A DNA stretch of 64,000 nucleotides from the NCBI RefSeq assembly GCF_036898095.1, contig NC_090728.1:94605281-94669280 (forward strand), given 5' to 3'. This DNA comes from Palaemon carinicauda. Its lineage: Eukaryota; Arthropoda; Malacostraca; Decapoda; Palaemonidae. The position numbers were made by a program, and so were the translations under genes. Shown here one piece after another: positions 10,790 to 22,648 of this stretch. Under the pieces are notes generated by a model. It worked only from the letters and a program-made list of their open reading frames with translations, had not been told where the DNA came from and did no database searches. Positions within the stretch are counted from its first letter, which is position 1. Each line of letters begins with the position of its first letter.

Positions 10790-12774
10790 CTGAAATTAGA
10801 AAAAAAAAAAATGTGAAAAAAACAATATCCAGTACAGTAGTACTGTATGCCAATGAAAATCTCTATACAGCTATTAAAGTTACTCAAGATACCAGGAAAA
10901 CCTTCAATGTGTGACAATAATTACTAATTATTTTTATAATATTTAACTTTTACAAGTGCCATTGTTAACACTACCATATACTTCTAAACAAAAAGACATA
11001 AATCACGCTCATATGTGAAAGACCATTGAATTATGAATATTGGGCAAAACTCCATACAAGTTTCAATAATATGAGCACAACTTCATGAACAGAAAACCAC
11101 TCTAACAAGTTGTAATAGTAGAGTTCAAAATAGCCTTGCTTAGAAAACCTACCAGTTTCTTCAATAGATCTGTAAGTTACTATACACAACTCTTAATCCT
11201 CTAGTGATCCAATGATGCAATTCCACATCAAAATTTTTCTCCCAAGTGCTCCGATAATGCGATTGCTGCATCATAACTACTTACTTTGCAGAAATATTCC
11301 ATAAAAAGCACTGTGTCATGCAAGGAAAACAAGATTTGTATCTGAGGGAAGCCATGTGCTGAGCCTAGTCAAAACTTTGTACAGAGAACTGATAAGAACA
11401 GTTCATACATATAGGACTAGTTATGCAAACATTCAGCACTTAACAAGCATTCACCATGTTTACAAACTTACCTCTTACTGCATACTGATGGTGATCAGGA
11501 AGTGCTCTTGCCTTTTATATTTATAAAAGATTATTTCTACAAAATTTCTATACAAAATAAAAGTCCTCTAACATAACTATATTTTTATAAATATTGAAAA
11601 AAAAAAACTGTTTTCCCAATAACTTTCAAGTTTCAATGCTCAGGTATTCTGCGTACATAACGGAAAAGTTCAATCACTCCTCAACACAATACAATAAACA
11701 GTTCATATCAGTTACCATTTGGCTGTTCTTTGTTGCAAAAAAATGTTTCTCTCTAAGTGTGTCAATTTTGCATTTAAAGTTACTGTACAATAAGGACATA
11801 AAAAAATCTGGAAAAAACATAAGTAATGGCGGTTGATTTCCAAGAGCCTTCAATGGCTCATAAACTAAGGCAGTCTCCCCTCCAGCCATAAAATCCCAAC
11901 TTCTCCGCCAAGACCTCCCATATAATTGATATATCTGTAAACCCTCCTGGTTATATAATGACCAGTGACATATTTTGGAGGGTGGTTACCCCCTGACAGA
12001 TACACCAAAATGGGGGAGGTTAACTGGACCTAGAAGCAAATTAGGAGATACCAATCAAAATTTACTACATATCCTGCAGTACTGTGGTGGTAATGACACA
12101 TTTTAGTGGATAGTTACCCCCTGACAGATACCTCACAACACTATAGATCTGGCATGGAAATACCAAGTAAAACTTTGCACTACAATAACACTGCATATCC
12201 TAGAGTGCTGTAATGCTAACGACAAACATTTCAGTGGGTGGATAACCACCCTGACAGGCCCCTAAACAAGTGACAAGAGGGAAAATGCAAGTTTATCTAT
12301 AGTAGGTAACTATTGAATGTATTGTACATTATTGTTACATATTAATATATACAGTAATCTCTTTACAATCAAAATCCTTCATATCTATTCTATACAAATA
12401 TAATTCATTTGTTTTATATAAATAACATTCATCTGTAGGCTTATAGTAATTCAGTCAAGCACCTGCATTTAATTAAAGGTGTCTGGAAGACACTGTAAAG
12501 CATTATTTGAGTTTTTACCATCATTAAATTCATTACTGTGAAATATCTATGTACATAATACTTGTTGAAAAAATATCAATACAGAACTATTGAATAAAAT
12601 GTAATATACATATAAGATATACACTCTAGTCAGAGAACAGATCATAATGTATATGCTATAGCCTACTTGGTTTGTTTTATCAAAAACGGAGTAACTACTT
12701 TTGATTTTGAATGGTTTGTATACTAATAAAATTATGGATAAATGTCATAAACTGTATATTATTATCATTAAGAA
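10790..12774. other. Intronic spacer with a small tandem repeat
   Basis: AT-rich intron. The only structure I see is the imperfect tandem repeat at 11940-12262. An 80-codon open frame near 11594-11836 has no recognisable domain and is probably chance. Confidence 0.5.
11940..12262. repeat. Imperfect tandem repeat, about 3 units of ~120 bp
   Basis: Three diverged units share a core of a GTGGTAATGACACATTTTAG-like sequence, then a GTGG(A/T)TA block, then TTACCCCCTGACAGATAC. The cores are at about 11957-12002, 12093-12133 and 12214-12256. Each is followed by sequence of similar length with a CAAAATTTACTAC or CAAAACTTTGCACTAC-like motif. No coding potential. Confidence 0.55.
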
Positions 12775-13194
12775 TTAATTCCCTTGGAATCTTCGGGATC
12801 TTGAATCCTTCTGTGGAGCCTTATTCCTATTTCCCCGGTGGCAATGATTATGTATTTGCGGGGAGGAATGGGGCAATGGTGACCCGTCCAAAAAGTTTTA
12901 TTCCTTTTTACTGACAATTGCGCGAGTGTGAAGGTGAGTCTGGAGCGATGGCACACAGGATGATGCTGGTGCTTAATATCTGCCTGGAGAGCAGGCAAGA
13001 GCTGGTTTTTAGAAAAGAGCTGGTGCATTGGATCTGCCACTCTTGACTTTTTGGCAAGAGCTGGCGCATGGATCCGGGACCATTACTGTGCAGGAGGGCG
13101 CAGGAAAGTGATGAAGAGCGCTGGCACGCAGTAAGGCACTGTGTAGTTTTGTGCATTCTCCCTAGAATGCACCGAATCGTGTGACTGGTTGCGC

Positions 13195-14245
13195 AAGAGT
13201 GGAGCATTGGCGCGTGCGTGAGAGTACTATGTGGAGACTGTTGGCGCGCGTGCGGAAGACCATCGGCGCGCGCGAAGGCCGTCGGAGCCCGCACGCGCGA
13301 AGGCCGTCGGAGCCCGCACGCGCGAAGGCCGTCGGAGTGCGCACGCGTGAAGGCCGTTGGAGCGCGCGCGCACGAAGGACGTGTGAACGTGCACACGTGA
13401 AGGCCGTCGGAGCGCGCACGCACGAAGGTCGTAGGCCCGCGCTGGCGCGTAAGGCCGTCGGTGTGCGTGCGCGGTAGACTGTTGGCACACATGCAGGATA
13501 CCATCGGCACCCGCGCGCAGAAGAAATTCGGCGCGCAAGCGTGCAATACTGTTGGTGCGCGAGCGGAAGAAAGTTGGCCCACGCGCGCGGAACTGTTGCC
13601 ACGTGCACATGCAAGACTACTGGCACGCGCGCAAGAGCATTGGCCCTTGCGCGCTTGGAAAATCATCAGCGCGCGCACGGGAGACCAGCGGCGCCCGCGA
13701 GCGGAAGATCGTCGGCGGCACGCGTGCAAGAGCATTGGCGCTAGAGCACACGGAAAATCATCGGCGCGCACGCTCATCGTCTCCAGCGCGCGGAAGATCG
13801 TTGCCGTGCGCGAGCAGAAGACTGTTGGCGCGCGCACGCAAAAGCATTGGCGCTCGCGTGCAGAATATCGTCGGAGCGAGCGGGAGACCATCGCTGCCCG
13901 TGCGTGGAAGATCGTCGGCGCGCGCGTACAAGACTGTTGGCGCGCACGCGAAGACTATCAGAGCACGCGCGCGGAACACTATTGGCGCGCGCGCGCGGGA
14001 GCCCATTGGTACCCGCGTGCGGAAGATCGTCGGCGCTTGCGCGCATAAGAATGTCGGCGCTCGCGCACATAAGAATGTCGGCGCTCGCGCGCATAAGAAT
14101 GTCGGCGCGCGCGCGCAGGAGACCATCAGTACCCGAGCGTGGAAGATCGTCGGCGCTCGAGCGCGGGAGACCATCTGTACCCGCGCGCTGAAGATCTCCG
14201 GCGCTGGCGCACGTAAGAATGTCGGCGAACGCGCACACGAAGGTA
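13195..14245. repeat. GC-rich minisatellite in alpha fragment D
   Basis: About 1 kb of diverged tandem units of 25-32 bp, each with a (GC)n-rich part and a GAAG(A/G)(C/T)C(A/G)TCGGCGC-type core. The most regular stretches are GCACGCGCGAAGGCCGTCGG units at 13290-13350 and GCGCATAAGAATGTCGGCGC units at 14040-14110. Alternating CG/CA runs (for example GCGCGCGCGCG near 13985) favour left-handed DNA. The lack of stops yields spurious long frames on both strands. Confidence 0.85.
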
Positions 14246-14329
14246 GCACTAGTAAGTTGGCGGGTCAGCTGGTAGGATGACCAGTGGCAGGACAATCAGG
14301 AACTGTGATGTGCCCTTTAAAAAATGGCG

Positions 14330-14610
14330 AGCATCCACCGATGGGGACTGTAACCAGGTCTGCTTTAGAGTCCAGGACCGAAGTCCAAAGGACTAGGTTG
14401 CAGCAAAAGGTTGCGCTGGCAGATCGGTAGGTCAGCTGGCAGGACGATCAGGAACTGAGATGTGCCCTTTGGAAGGGCGAGCAACCACCGAAGAGGTTCT
14501 GGTAGGTCTGCTGCGCTGAAAGGTCTGCTTGATCCTCCGAAGAGGTGTCTCTAAGTGAGGCCTCTCCCGTGAAAGGAAAGTGTTCCCCACGGAGAAAGCT
14601 GAAATGTTAA
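14330..14610 (-). repeat. UUCG-type hairpin leader segment, alpha fragment D
   Basis: The minus-strand RNA contains GGACUUCGGUCC (14375-14386), a perfect 4-bp stem with a C(UUCG)G loop. Further CCACCGATGG and CCTCCGAAGAGG hairpins (plus-strand spelling) lie at about 14335 and 14536. It is colinear with 50100-50300 in alpha copy B. Function is unknown. Confidence 0.6.
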
Positions 14611-15068
14611 AATACAATTAGATTTTCACTAAAAACAATTGAGACAAACAATCGGAAGAGCAACCTAACCCGCGCACGGGAAAGGAGCTTCCCCAATAGT
14701 ACGCTGTTGTAGTAAAGGTGAACGACCTCGAGAAGAGAGAGACTGTAGTTAATCTTTGAAAGGCCACATTCCCTTCGCTCAGAATCCAAGTTTCCCGGAG
14801 GAAAAGAGGAAAAGGCAAAGACAATAGTCGAATGAAGAGGGTCCAGGCGATTACGATTCCCCTGCGGCAGCCGAGTTAACGGATATATGCCGACGGGAAG
14901 ACCGATGGACCAGAGAGGGAGAGATCGTTCCCCACGAAGTGGAACTGTGCTGGCCTTGCTACTACGCAAGTGTCGTTGTTGTATATGTATCACACACACA
15001 GCACAAACACTGAAAAGGCAACTTACCACATTTCTATAGACATATGTATATATAAACATTAAGGATGT

Positions 15069-15098
15069 TTATATATATATATATATATATATATACAA
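15069..15098. repeat. (AT)n microsatellite
   Basis: A pure TA run in the alpha fragment D leader. The equivalent tract in copy B lies at 54500-54607 and 60956-60972, where delta inserted. Confidence 0.85.
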
Positions 15099-15712
15099 GT
15101 ATAAGAAAAAGTAAGTTAAAAGACAAAAATTAATGGCAGTCCAAAATAGCCGAGGAGGGAGAGAGGAAACAACCGCTCTCGATCCGAGCCAAAAGTAATG
15201 TAACTAAATTACAGGTGTGAGAACGGGAGTGGTAGCAAGCTACCCCCCCCCCACCCCCGCTAACTAGAGGTGTGGGTAGTTAACCCTCGCTAAATCTTAG
15301 TGGCTCGTCATTTCAGCTCCGCCGAAAGTATAAACCCTAATAAATAGCGTGGTTTGTATTCCAGTTACGGAACAAATATTTTTTTGCATTTTCAAATAAA
15401 ACAGGAAGTAAAGTAAACTCCAAGAAAAAATTTACATTATTCTACATACAGTAGTTTTGAATATAATATGACAAATTCGTAGATAATTTGCATTTTTCCT
15501 AACAAACCTTAGCAATTTACATGGAGTAATTACTTCAGCGTAGCTGAATGACGAGCCATAAGAATTTTAACGAGGGTTTACTACCCCTCCGCTAGTTAGC
15601 GGGGGCTAGGGAGGGGTAGCTTGCTACTCCTCCCCCTCACACACACTGGTGAAAGGCTTACTTTACTTAGAGGTAGGACTTATCTTGGGGGACAGGGCTG
15701 GCGGGCAAATAT

Positions 15713-15813
15713 ATGTAAATAGCTAAGGTTTATAGTTAGGAAAAATACAAATTATCTACAAATTTGTCATTTGTTCCGTAACTGAAATACAAACCACGCT
15801 ATTTACATGGGGT
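15713..15813. repeat. Internal complementary region of alpha copy A
   Basis: ATGTAAATAGCTAAGG through TTTGTCAT is the reverse complement of the left end (15468-15530). TTGTTCCGTAACTGAAATAC through ATTTACATGGGG is the reverse complement of the right end (29725-29766). The right half carries the same private base (CTGAAATAC, not CTGGAATAC) as this element's own right end, showing that the two belong together. Confidence 0.85.
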
Positions 15814-16114
15814 GACTTAACCCTAAGGAAGGGTGGTAAGTCCCGGCCATACTGGCTTTGGCTTGCCCGGGGATTCCATATTCGAGCAATCGAGTACTCG
15901 TACAATAGGGAATCCCTGCTCCTCGCTAGCGGTTGTGAAACTGCCGCGGCCTACGTAAGGTGTGTGCGAAGGTGAAAAGTGACTTGTCCTATGCAGTTGA
16001 CCTGGAGTTCCTCAGAAGGAACTCTTAGGCTAGGACTCTCCCAATACCACCTCATCAGGGTATGGGGACATGACAGTATTAAACCTAATATGATATTTTC
16101 ATAATAAAATAAAT

Positions 16115-16282
16115 TTTTGAATATACTTACCCGCTGGTTATATAAAAGAGCTGAAGTCCCTGACGCCAGGGCAGAAAATTCAAATCTCGCGCTATCGAAG
16201 ATACGCCAGGTGTACCAACCGCACCCTAGCGGTAGAACAGGTGGAACTACACACCAACTCCAGTTCTTCCATGCCTCATAGC
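16115..16282. repeat. Left inverted terminal repeat of beta
   Basis: ACTTACCCGCTGGTTATATA through CCAACTCCAGTTCTT and on to CTCATAGC is the inverted copy of 22649-22808. The outermost 24 bp differ between the two ends, as usual for DIRS, and both versions are represented in the ICR. Confidence 0.85.
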
Positions 16283-16325
16283 CATACCATAGGTAGTCTC
16301 TAGAGGGGAGGAGGGAGGGTGTTAA

Positions 16326-16426
16326 ATTTATATAACCAGCGGGTAAGTATATTCAAAAATTTATTTTATTATGAAAATATCATTTTTAAATATAAAACTT
16401 ACCCGCTGGTTATATAAAAGAGCTGA
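16326..16426. repeat. Internal complementary region of beta
   Basis: ATTTATATAACCAGCGGG through ATTATGAAAATATCA is antisense to the left end. TTTTTAAATATAAAAC through TTATATAAAAGAGCTGA is antisense to the right end. The two halves meet at about 16381. Confidence 0.88.
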
Positions 16427-16809
16427 TTGACACCCCTTGGTGGCGGGTCAGAGACAGCTACATACAGAAAATTCACTTAAGGGTTACATACAATAAACTT
16501 AAGCAGTTCTCACCTGATAAGGAAGCTGACAGCAATGATACTCTGCCTCATTTCGTCCGCTATCCTTAAGAGATCCAGTAATCCACTCGTGCTGAAAATC
16601 TCTAGGAGCTGTCAAACGGTACAAACACCTATAACATGACAGGACCTCAACCAATACCCTTGTTCCGGGTGCACTCAAGGAACAAATTGACCACCTAGCC
16701 AAATCAAAGATTGCGGAAGACTGACGCCCAATCTCCACAAACAACCATAACAAACGAGTTCCAAGAGATAGAAAAGGGGTATTAGGAAAAAAGGGAACGT
16801 AGTGGTAGA

Positions 16810-17869
16810 TCATTCACCTACTATCGCATTAGCAGCTATAAAAGGACCCAACGTAAAAAGGTCCTCATAGCGAGTCTGAACATTCTTCAAATAATGGGAT
16901 GCAAAAACAGACTTACTTCTCCAAAATGTTGTATCCATCAGACTTTGCAGAGAACGGTTCTGTTTAAAGGCCACTGAAGTCGCTACCGCTCTGACTTCAT
17001 GTGTCTTGACTTTGAGGAGCCTCTGATCCGACTCATCACACTGAGCATGAGCTTCTCGAATCAACAATCTAACGAAAAAAGACAAGGCATTCTTGGACAT
17101 GGGCATCGAGGGTTTCCGAACTGCACACCACAGAGCGTCTGAGTTACCTCTCAGATTCTTAGTTCTGTCCACATAACACCGTAGAGCTCTAACTGGACAG
17201 AGAACCTTTTCCAATTCATCGCCAGCCAAATCAGAAAGGTTAGAAATCTCGAAGGATTTGGGCCATGGTCGAGAAGGGTTTTCGTTCTTGGCCAGAAACC
17301 CCAGTTGCAAAGAACAAATGGCTTTCCCATTCCGAAAACCAATGTTCTTGCTTAAAGCGTGAACTTCACTAACTCTTTTCGCAGTGGCGAGGGTAACTAG
17401 AAAAAGGGTTTTCAAGGTTAAGTCCTTAAATGAAGCCGAGTGTAAAGGCTCAAATCTGTCACTCATGAGAAATTTAAGGACAACATCCAAATTCCAGGCG
17501 ATGGGAGCCGTTTGAATCTTCTTGGTCGTATCAAAAGACCTAAGTAAATCTCGTAGATCCTTATTATCAGAAAGGTCTAGGTTCCTGTGTCGAAAAACCG
17601 TCGCCAACATACTCCTGTAACCTTTAATAGTCGATGACGAGAAGTTATGCTTAGTTTTAAGGTCCAAGAAAAAAATCTGCTATTTGGGAAAGCGATGTAC
17701 TGGAAGAGGAAATCGCGTTAGTTCTACACCATTCCCTGAACAACTCCCACTTGGACTGATACACCTTGATGGTTGAAGACCTTCTTGCCCTTGCAATTGC
17801 CTTGGCTGCCTTCTTCGAAAATCCTCTAGCTCTAGCGAGTTTTTCGATAGTCTGAAGGCAGTCAGACGT
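16810..17869 (-). pseudogene. Tyrosine recombinase of beta, one homopolymer frameshift
   Basis: This would integrate and resolve the circular DNA intermediate. The N-terminal part (17657-17869) reads SDCLQTIEKLARARGF through SQIADFF. The main part (16810-17667, 285 residues) carries KRVSEVHAL (Arg98), KTHEVRAVA (His223, Arg226), Trp249 and the nucleophile FASHYL (Tyr259). The two parts are out of frame because of a 7-T run at about 17669-17675 (minus strand); six Ts would restore the frame used by gamma. This is a decay mutation or a base-calling error. The N-terminal part overlaps the end of the RT frame. Confidence 0.82.
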
Positions 17870-19836
17870 AGAGCTCGGAGGTTTTGATGATTTCGGGACA
17901 AGTGAGGTTGTCTGAGAAGATCGGGTCTCATGGGAAGGCTTCTCGGGACATCCACCATCCATTCCAGTACCTCTGGAAACCAGCTCCTTGACGGCCAGAA
18001 CGGAGCTATCAGTGTCATTCTGGTCTCCTCGTGTGAAACGAACTTCTGAATCACTTTGTAAAGGATCTTGAACGGAGGAAAAGCATAAACCTCCATGTGT
18101 GACCAGTTCATCAGAAAAGCGTCTATGTGTAAAGCTTCGGGGTCTGGAACCGGAGAGCAGTAACACTCTAGTCGTTTGGTCTTCGCGGTGGCAAAGAGAT
18201 CCACGAGAGGTCGACCCCATAACCGCCACAGACTCTTGCAGATGTCCGGGTGCAGAATCCATTCTGTGGAGAGAACCTGACCTTTCCTGCCGAGTCTGTC
18301 TGCGCTCACATTGTTGACCCCCTGGATGAACCGCGTCAAAAGAGTCACCTTCCTTTCCTCCGCCCAGATGAGGAGCAGTCTTGCAATCTCGAACAGAGGC
18401 CAAGAGTGGGTCCCGCCTTGTTTCGCAATATAGGCCAGAGCTGTAGTGCTGTCCGAATTGACTTGGACTACCTTGCCCCTGATCTGCTTTTCGAAGCCGA
18501 TGAGAGACAGATGAATAGCTAAAAGCTCTTTTTGATTGATGTGGAGAGAGGTTTGCTCCACCGTCCAAGTCCCCGAAAGTTCCTGCTTCTCTAGAGTGGC
18601 TCCCCACCCCGAGTTGGAGGCGTCGCAACACAACACGAGGTTTGGGTTCCTCTGAAGTAAAGACAAGCCTTCTTTCAGTCTGGGCTCGTTGTTCCACCAT
18701 TGAAGATGAGACTTGATGGAAGTCGAGATGGGAATGCAATCCCTGTCGAGGCTGTCGCCTTTCTTCCAATGGCGGTTGAGATGAAACTGAAGAGGACGCA
18801 AGAACAACTTCCCCAGGGTCACGAACTTCTCTAACGACGAGAGAGTCCCCAGAAGACTCATCCAATCTCTGACGGAGCAAAGATCTCTCTTCAGGAACGT
18901 TTGTACTTTTAGGAGGGCTGCTTGGATTCTCACCGACGACGGAAAAGCCCGAAAACTCCGACTGTGAATCTCCATCCCCAAATAAAGAATCTCCTGGGAT
19001 GGAATGAGTTGTGATTTTTTCGAGCTCACCAGGAGACCCAGTTCTCTGGAGAGATCCAAAGTCATCTTGAGGTCCTTCAAACAACAATCGGCTGAGGAGG
19101 CTCTTATCAGCCAATCGTCCAGATACAGAGAGGCCCTGATTCCCCTCGAATGCAGCATGCTTGCCACGTTCAGCATGATCTTGGTGAACAATAGAGGAGC
19201 CGTGCAGAGTCCGAAACAAAGAGCCCTGAACTGGAAGACCTTGTTTCCGTCCATGAACCTCAGATAACGTCTGCAGCTGGGATGAATCGGAAGGTGGAAA
19301 TAGGCATCCTGAAGATCTAAAGAGACCATCCAATCGTCCTTCCTCACAGCTGCCAGAACTGTTTTCTGAGTCTCCATAGTGAACGTCGAGTTTTGGACGT
19401 AACCATTGAGCACACTTACGTCCAGAACCGGTCTCCACCCCCCGGAACTCTTGGGTACTAGAAAAAGGCGGTTGTAAAACCCCGGAGACGTAACATCCTG
19501 CACTTCCTCAATTGCTCGTTTCTCTAATAAAAGAGACATCTGTAGAAGCATGGCTTGTTTCTTGGGACCCTCTCTGTATTTGGGCGAAAGATCCACTGGA
19601 TCTGTGACTAAAGGAGGATTGGTCAGGAAGGGGATCTTGTAGCCTTCCTTTAACACCTGGACGGACCAGGGGTCCGCTCCATTCCTCTCCCAAGCCTCCC
19701 AAAAGTGAGTCAACCTGGCCCCCACTGCTGTCTGAAGGAGAGGGCAGTCAGACTTTCCCTCGGCCGGACTTGCTCCCTCTGCCTCTAGGTTTCCTTCCTT
19801 CTGGTTTAAAAGAGCCTCTTCCAGAGGGCTTCCCAC
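17680..19836 (-). CDS. RT-RNase H-methylase-like protein of beta
   Basis: An intact 718-residue frame. RT: SPGFYNRLFLVPKSSGGWRP, LDLQDAYF (Asp174) and YLDD (238-241). RNase H: CCDASNSGWGA (Asp405), QKELLA (Glu437), NSDSTTALAY (Asp462) and SADRLGR (Asp513). The methylase-like domain of DIRS elements spans about 543-620: LVDLFAT, YCSPVPDPEALHIDAF, YAFPPFKI and IAPFWPSRSW. The ATG at 19836 overlaps the gag end by 89 nt, and the frame is +1 relative to gag. The catalytic residues of RT and RNase H are present. Whether the methylase-like domain is an active enzyme is unknown. Confidence 0.88.
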   Translation of the reverse strand: MGSPLEEALLNQKEGNLEAEGASPAEGKSDCPLLQTAVGARLTHFWEAWERNGADPWSVQVLKEGYKIPFLTNPPLVTDPVDLSPKYREGPKKQAMLLQMSLLLEKRAIEEVQDVTSPGFYNRLFLVPKSSGGWRPVLDVSVLNGYVQNSTFTMETQKTVLAAVRKDDWMVSLDLQDAYFHLPIHPSCRRYLRFMDGNKVFQFRALCFGLCTAPLLFTKIMLNVASMLHSRGIRASLYLDDWLIRASSADCCLKDLKMTLDLSRELGLLVSSKKSQLIPSQEILYLGMEIHSRSFRAFPSSVRIQAALLKVQTFLKRDLCSVRDWMSLLGTLSSLEKFVTLGKLFLRPLQFHLNRHWKKGDSLDRDCIPISTSIKSHLQWWNNEPRLKEGLSLLQRNPNLVLCCDASNSGWGATLEKQELSGTWTVEQTSLHINQKELLAIHLSLIGFEKQIRGKVVQVNSDSTTALAYIAKQGGTHSWPLFEIARLLLIWAEERKVTLLTRFIQGVNNVSADRLGRKGQVLSTEWILHPDICKSLWRLWGRPLVDLFATAKTKRLECYCSPVPDPEALHIDAFLMNWSHMEVYAFPPFKILYKVIQKFVSHEETRMTLIAPFWPSRSWFPEVLEWMVDVPRSLPMRPDLLRQPHLSRNHQNLRALRLTAFRLSKNSLELEDFRRRQPRQLQGQEGLQPSRCISPSGSCSGNGVELTRFPLPVHRFPK

Positions 19837-22449
19837 GAAAGGACTGAGGACGAAACCCAGAAGAAGATTCCTTAGGTTTTCGAGAGGAGAATGACGGAGG
19901 CAAAACTTTCCTAGTCGAATGAGTAACTAAGTCATGTGTGGCCTTCTGAGTGAGAGCAGTAGCCACCTCGCCCACTAAATCCTGAGGAAATAAAGAATTA
20001 GACAAAGGTGCGAAAAGAAGGCCTGTCTTCTGATAGGGAGACACTCCTGCGGAGAGGAAGGAGCACATCGTGGCCCTTTTCTTGAGAATTCCAGCTGTAA
20101 ACAAGGCAGCAAGTTCGTTGGAGCCATCTCTCACACCTTTGTCCAAGCAGGACATCAAATGAACCAAACCACTAGTGTCCGTTTCCGTCATATCAGAGAC
20201 CCTCTTACTCAAAGCCCCCAAAGCCCAGTCCAAAAAATTAAAAACTTCGAAGGCCCTGAAAAGACCTTTAAGCAAATGGTCGAACTCTGGAATGGACCAC
20301 CAAATCTTCGTCTTCCTTAAGGCAAGACGACGAGAAGCATCTACCAAACTTGAAAAATCCCCTTGTGCAGAAGAAGGAAAACTCAAGCCCAACACTTCAC
20401 CAGTCTCATACCACACACTAGATTTAGAGGCTAACCTAGCGGGAGGAAAGGCAAAGGCCGTCTTGCCAAAAGCTTTCTTGGAGTCCAACCAAGAACCCAT
20501 TAACTTCAAGGCCCGCTTAGAGGATCGAGAAAGAACCATCTTGGTGTAAACTGGAACCTTAGTAGCTTTACCTAAGATGAATTCAGAAGGCGGAGAACGA
20601 GGGGCCACAGGGGTAAACGAATCCGGGAAAATTCCAGTCAAAATAAGCATAAACTTGCGAAGGTCCACAGCATGCTGATAATGCTTCTCCTCCTCATTCT
20701 CAGAGACTTCCTCAATAGGATTATCCTCATCCGACTTTTCCTCTGGTTCGTCTTCTGGCAGTGCAGCAACAGCCGCAGCCTGAACCGAAGGAACAACGTC
20801 TGGATGGGACTGCCTGTCAAGGCCAACATCTGAGTCAATTTGGTGGGGAGAAGTAGAAGTAGATTGATGCGAAACGCGGACATGTAGACGATCATCCTCA
20901 ACCAACAACTGCTTAGACCGCTTAGAATTCGACTGTTGTTGAACAGAAGAACGCTTGAAATCAGAAGGTAACTGTTGAAGATCGCCGCGAGGTCGCGTAA
21001 AGTCCGAGGACTGTTGCTGCGAACGATCAAAGTAGTCAGGATGTCGCCGCTGTAAACCAATGTTTTGACGCGCCGCGTCCAAAAGTTGTTGCCGCGGGCG
21101 ATCCACTACTTCAAATTGTTGCCGCGTCTCGTCCACTTGTCGACGCCGATGCTCTTCCCCGCGACCAGAAAACGCAAACTGGTCAACCAAAACTCTCTGA
21201 CGCGACTCATCAAAATCAACCTGGCGTTGAACACTGTGAATGGGAGACCGTCTAAGTGATAACTCGTCAAGGCCATATACTGTACCATCGAACGTTTGTG
21301 CGATAACTGGTCTGACATCGAACGCCCAGACACAACGCCAACACCTGGTTGATAAGAATCCATCAACGACGAGAGTTGTTCCTTCATAGACAAAAGCGCA
21401 GTCCATTTCGGATCAACAGAACTCCTAGAAGGAAGATTCGCACTAATGTCACCACGCATTTCAGGGGAAGAAAGCCAATCCGATGGAAGAGGAGGTGCAT
21501 GAATAGTTACAAGGTCCGAATCGGAAGGAATCATATCCACACGAACACGGTGATCTGAACGTTTGGCCGGAGTGCAAGCGCTGGGAGAACGGAAACGTTC
21601 CGGTGAACCCCACGAACTACATCCTGGCCGTACAGGCGATTCCCGACGCTGTGAATCAACATGGGAGCATTTAAGCGGTCTCGACGCTCGCCGCCAGATC
21701 TCACTTCCCGACCCTTCATCGGAAGACGGGGATAACGTATGAACCTCACCTTTCCTACGATGAGGGTGAACGACCTGAGCTACGGCAACAGGAACGTTCG
21801 AGGGGACGTCTGCACGATTGATGATGCTTCTCGTTCCCTTAAGCCGTTCGACATTACTTCTCCCATGGGTTCGAGAGCTCGAAAGAGGTCTAAGGCTAGG
21901 TGAACGACAAGATCGTGCCGACGCACCCTCCGCAACACTAAACACATTATCAACACTTGTCACAACACCGAGAGAGTCACGATTCTTCGGTACCACATCA
22001 GACACTGAAACACTTTCCACAGTTCCGATAGGATCACGGTTTTTCAATACCTTTAACTCGGAAAAGATAGTATTTCTATCGGCTGCTAAGGACTCAACTT
22101 TCTCACCAAGAGACAAAATAGCAGTAAACATGTCCTTCATAGTAGGTTCCTGATCTACCACCACAGGGGAAGGAACAGGATTTGGAACAGGTAAATTAGG
22201 TAAGGATCTATCCACAGATCGGGAAGAACTACGCCTAACTCTATCTCTCTCTAATCTCCTAACATAACGATCGAAAGTAACAAAATCATCATTAGTTAAG
22301 GAAAGACACTCATTACACCTATCATCTAATGAACAAAATTTACCCCTACATTTTACACAAATAGAATGAGGATCAATAGATCCATTAGGAAGTCGTGTAC
22401 GACAACCCTCACTAACACACCTACGCTGAGCAGGGGAGGAGTCGGCCAT
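19748..22449 (-). pseudogene. gag-like protein of beta, frame change at about 21.1-21.4 kb
   Basis: The start is chosen at ATG 22449 (MADSSPAQRRC), because gamma (MSEKSHYRIC) and delta (MEDVRRC) begin alike, just before a Cys-rich motif. Here the motif is CVSEGC, DPHSICVKCRGKFC and CNEC. A basic region, then a Ser/Arg/Asp-rich middle follow in one frame to 21106. The C-terminal half (19748-21406) is in another frame. It includes a Gln/Arg-rich segment, an acidic EDEPEEKSDEDN run, a conserved FPPARLASKSSVWYETGE block, FEVFNFLDWALG, and a basic Gly-Arg tail (GRGSKSGRGKV). One indel between 21106 and 21406 must separate the halves. It probably forms the nucleoprotein particle. Confidence 0.75.
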
Positions 22450-22648
22450 TTTAAAAGTTAACGTGAGAGACCGACAAGCAAAAAGTAAGGGAAAAAACAA
22501 TAAAGAAAATCTCAAACAAAAAGATTTCAAGATAAGAACCAAGGAAAATTAATCAACGATAGCTTAAACTCAAAAAAGAACGTTGTACATCACCAAACAA
22601 CTTCCCAAGAGAGTAAAAACACGAGAGCGAACTTCTGTATGTCAGTCA

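Larger units (their letters stand above)
12775..15377 (-). mobile_element. DIRS alpha, fragment D (5' leader part only)
   Basis: Right-hand part of an alpha element, truncated at about 12775. The first bases (CTTCGGGATCTTGAATCCTT and CGGTGGCAATG) match alpha copy B at 42180-42240. A GC-rich minisatellite (13195-14245), the hairpin leader, an (AT)n tract and the terminus ending CCAGTTACGGAACAAAT at 15377 follow. It contains no gag, RT or recombinase. Long open frames here are a by-product of GC-rich tandem repeats. Only 90 bp separates it from the left end of alpha copy A. Confidence 0.75.

Noticed and set aside
12908..14280. Long overlapping open frames (up to 327 codons) in several frames
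   Set aside because: They lie in the GC-rich minisatellite. The predicted text is ARAPT/ARADGLP-type repeats in every frame on both strands, the expected effect of stop-poor tandem repeats.
17657..19438. A 593-residue minus-strand ORF in beta
   Set aside because: Out-of-frame overlap of RT, except for the last 70 residues, which are the recombinase N-terminus.
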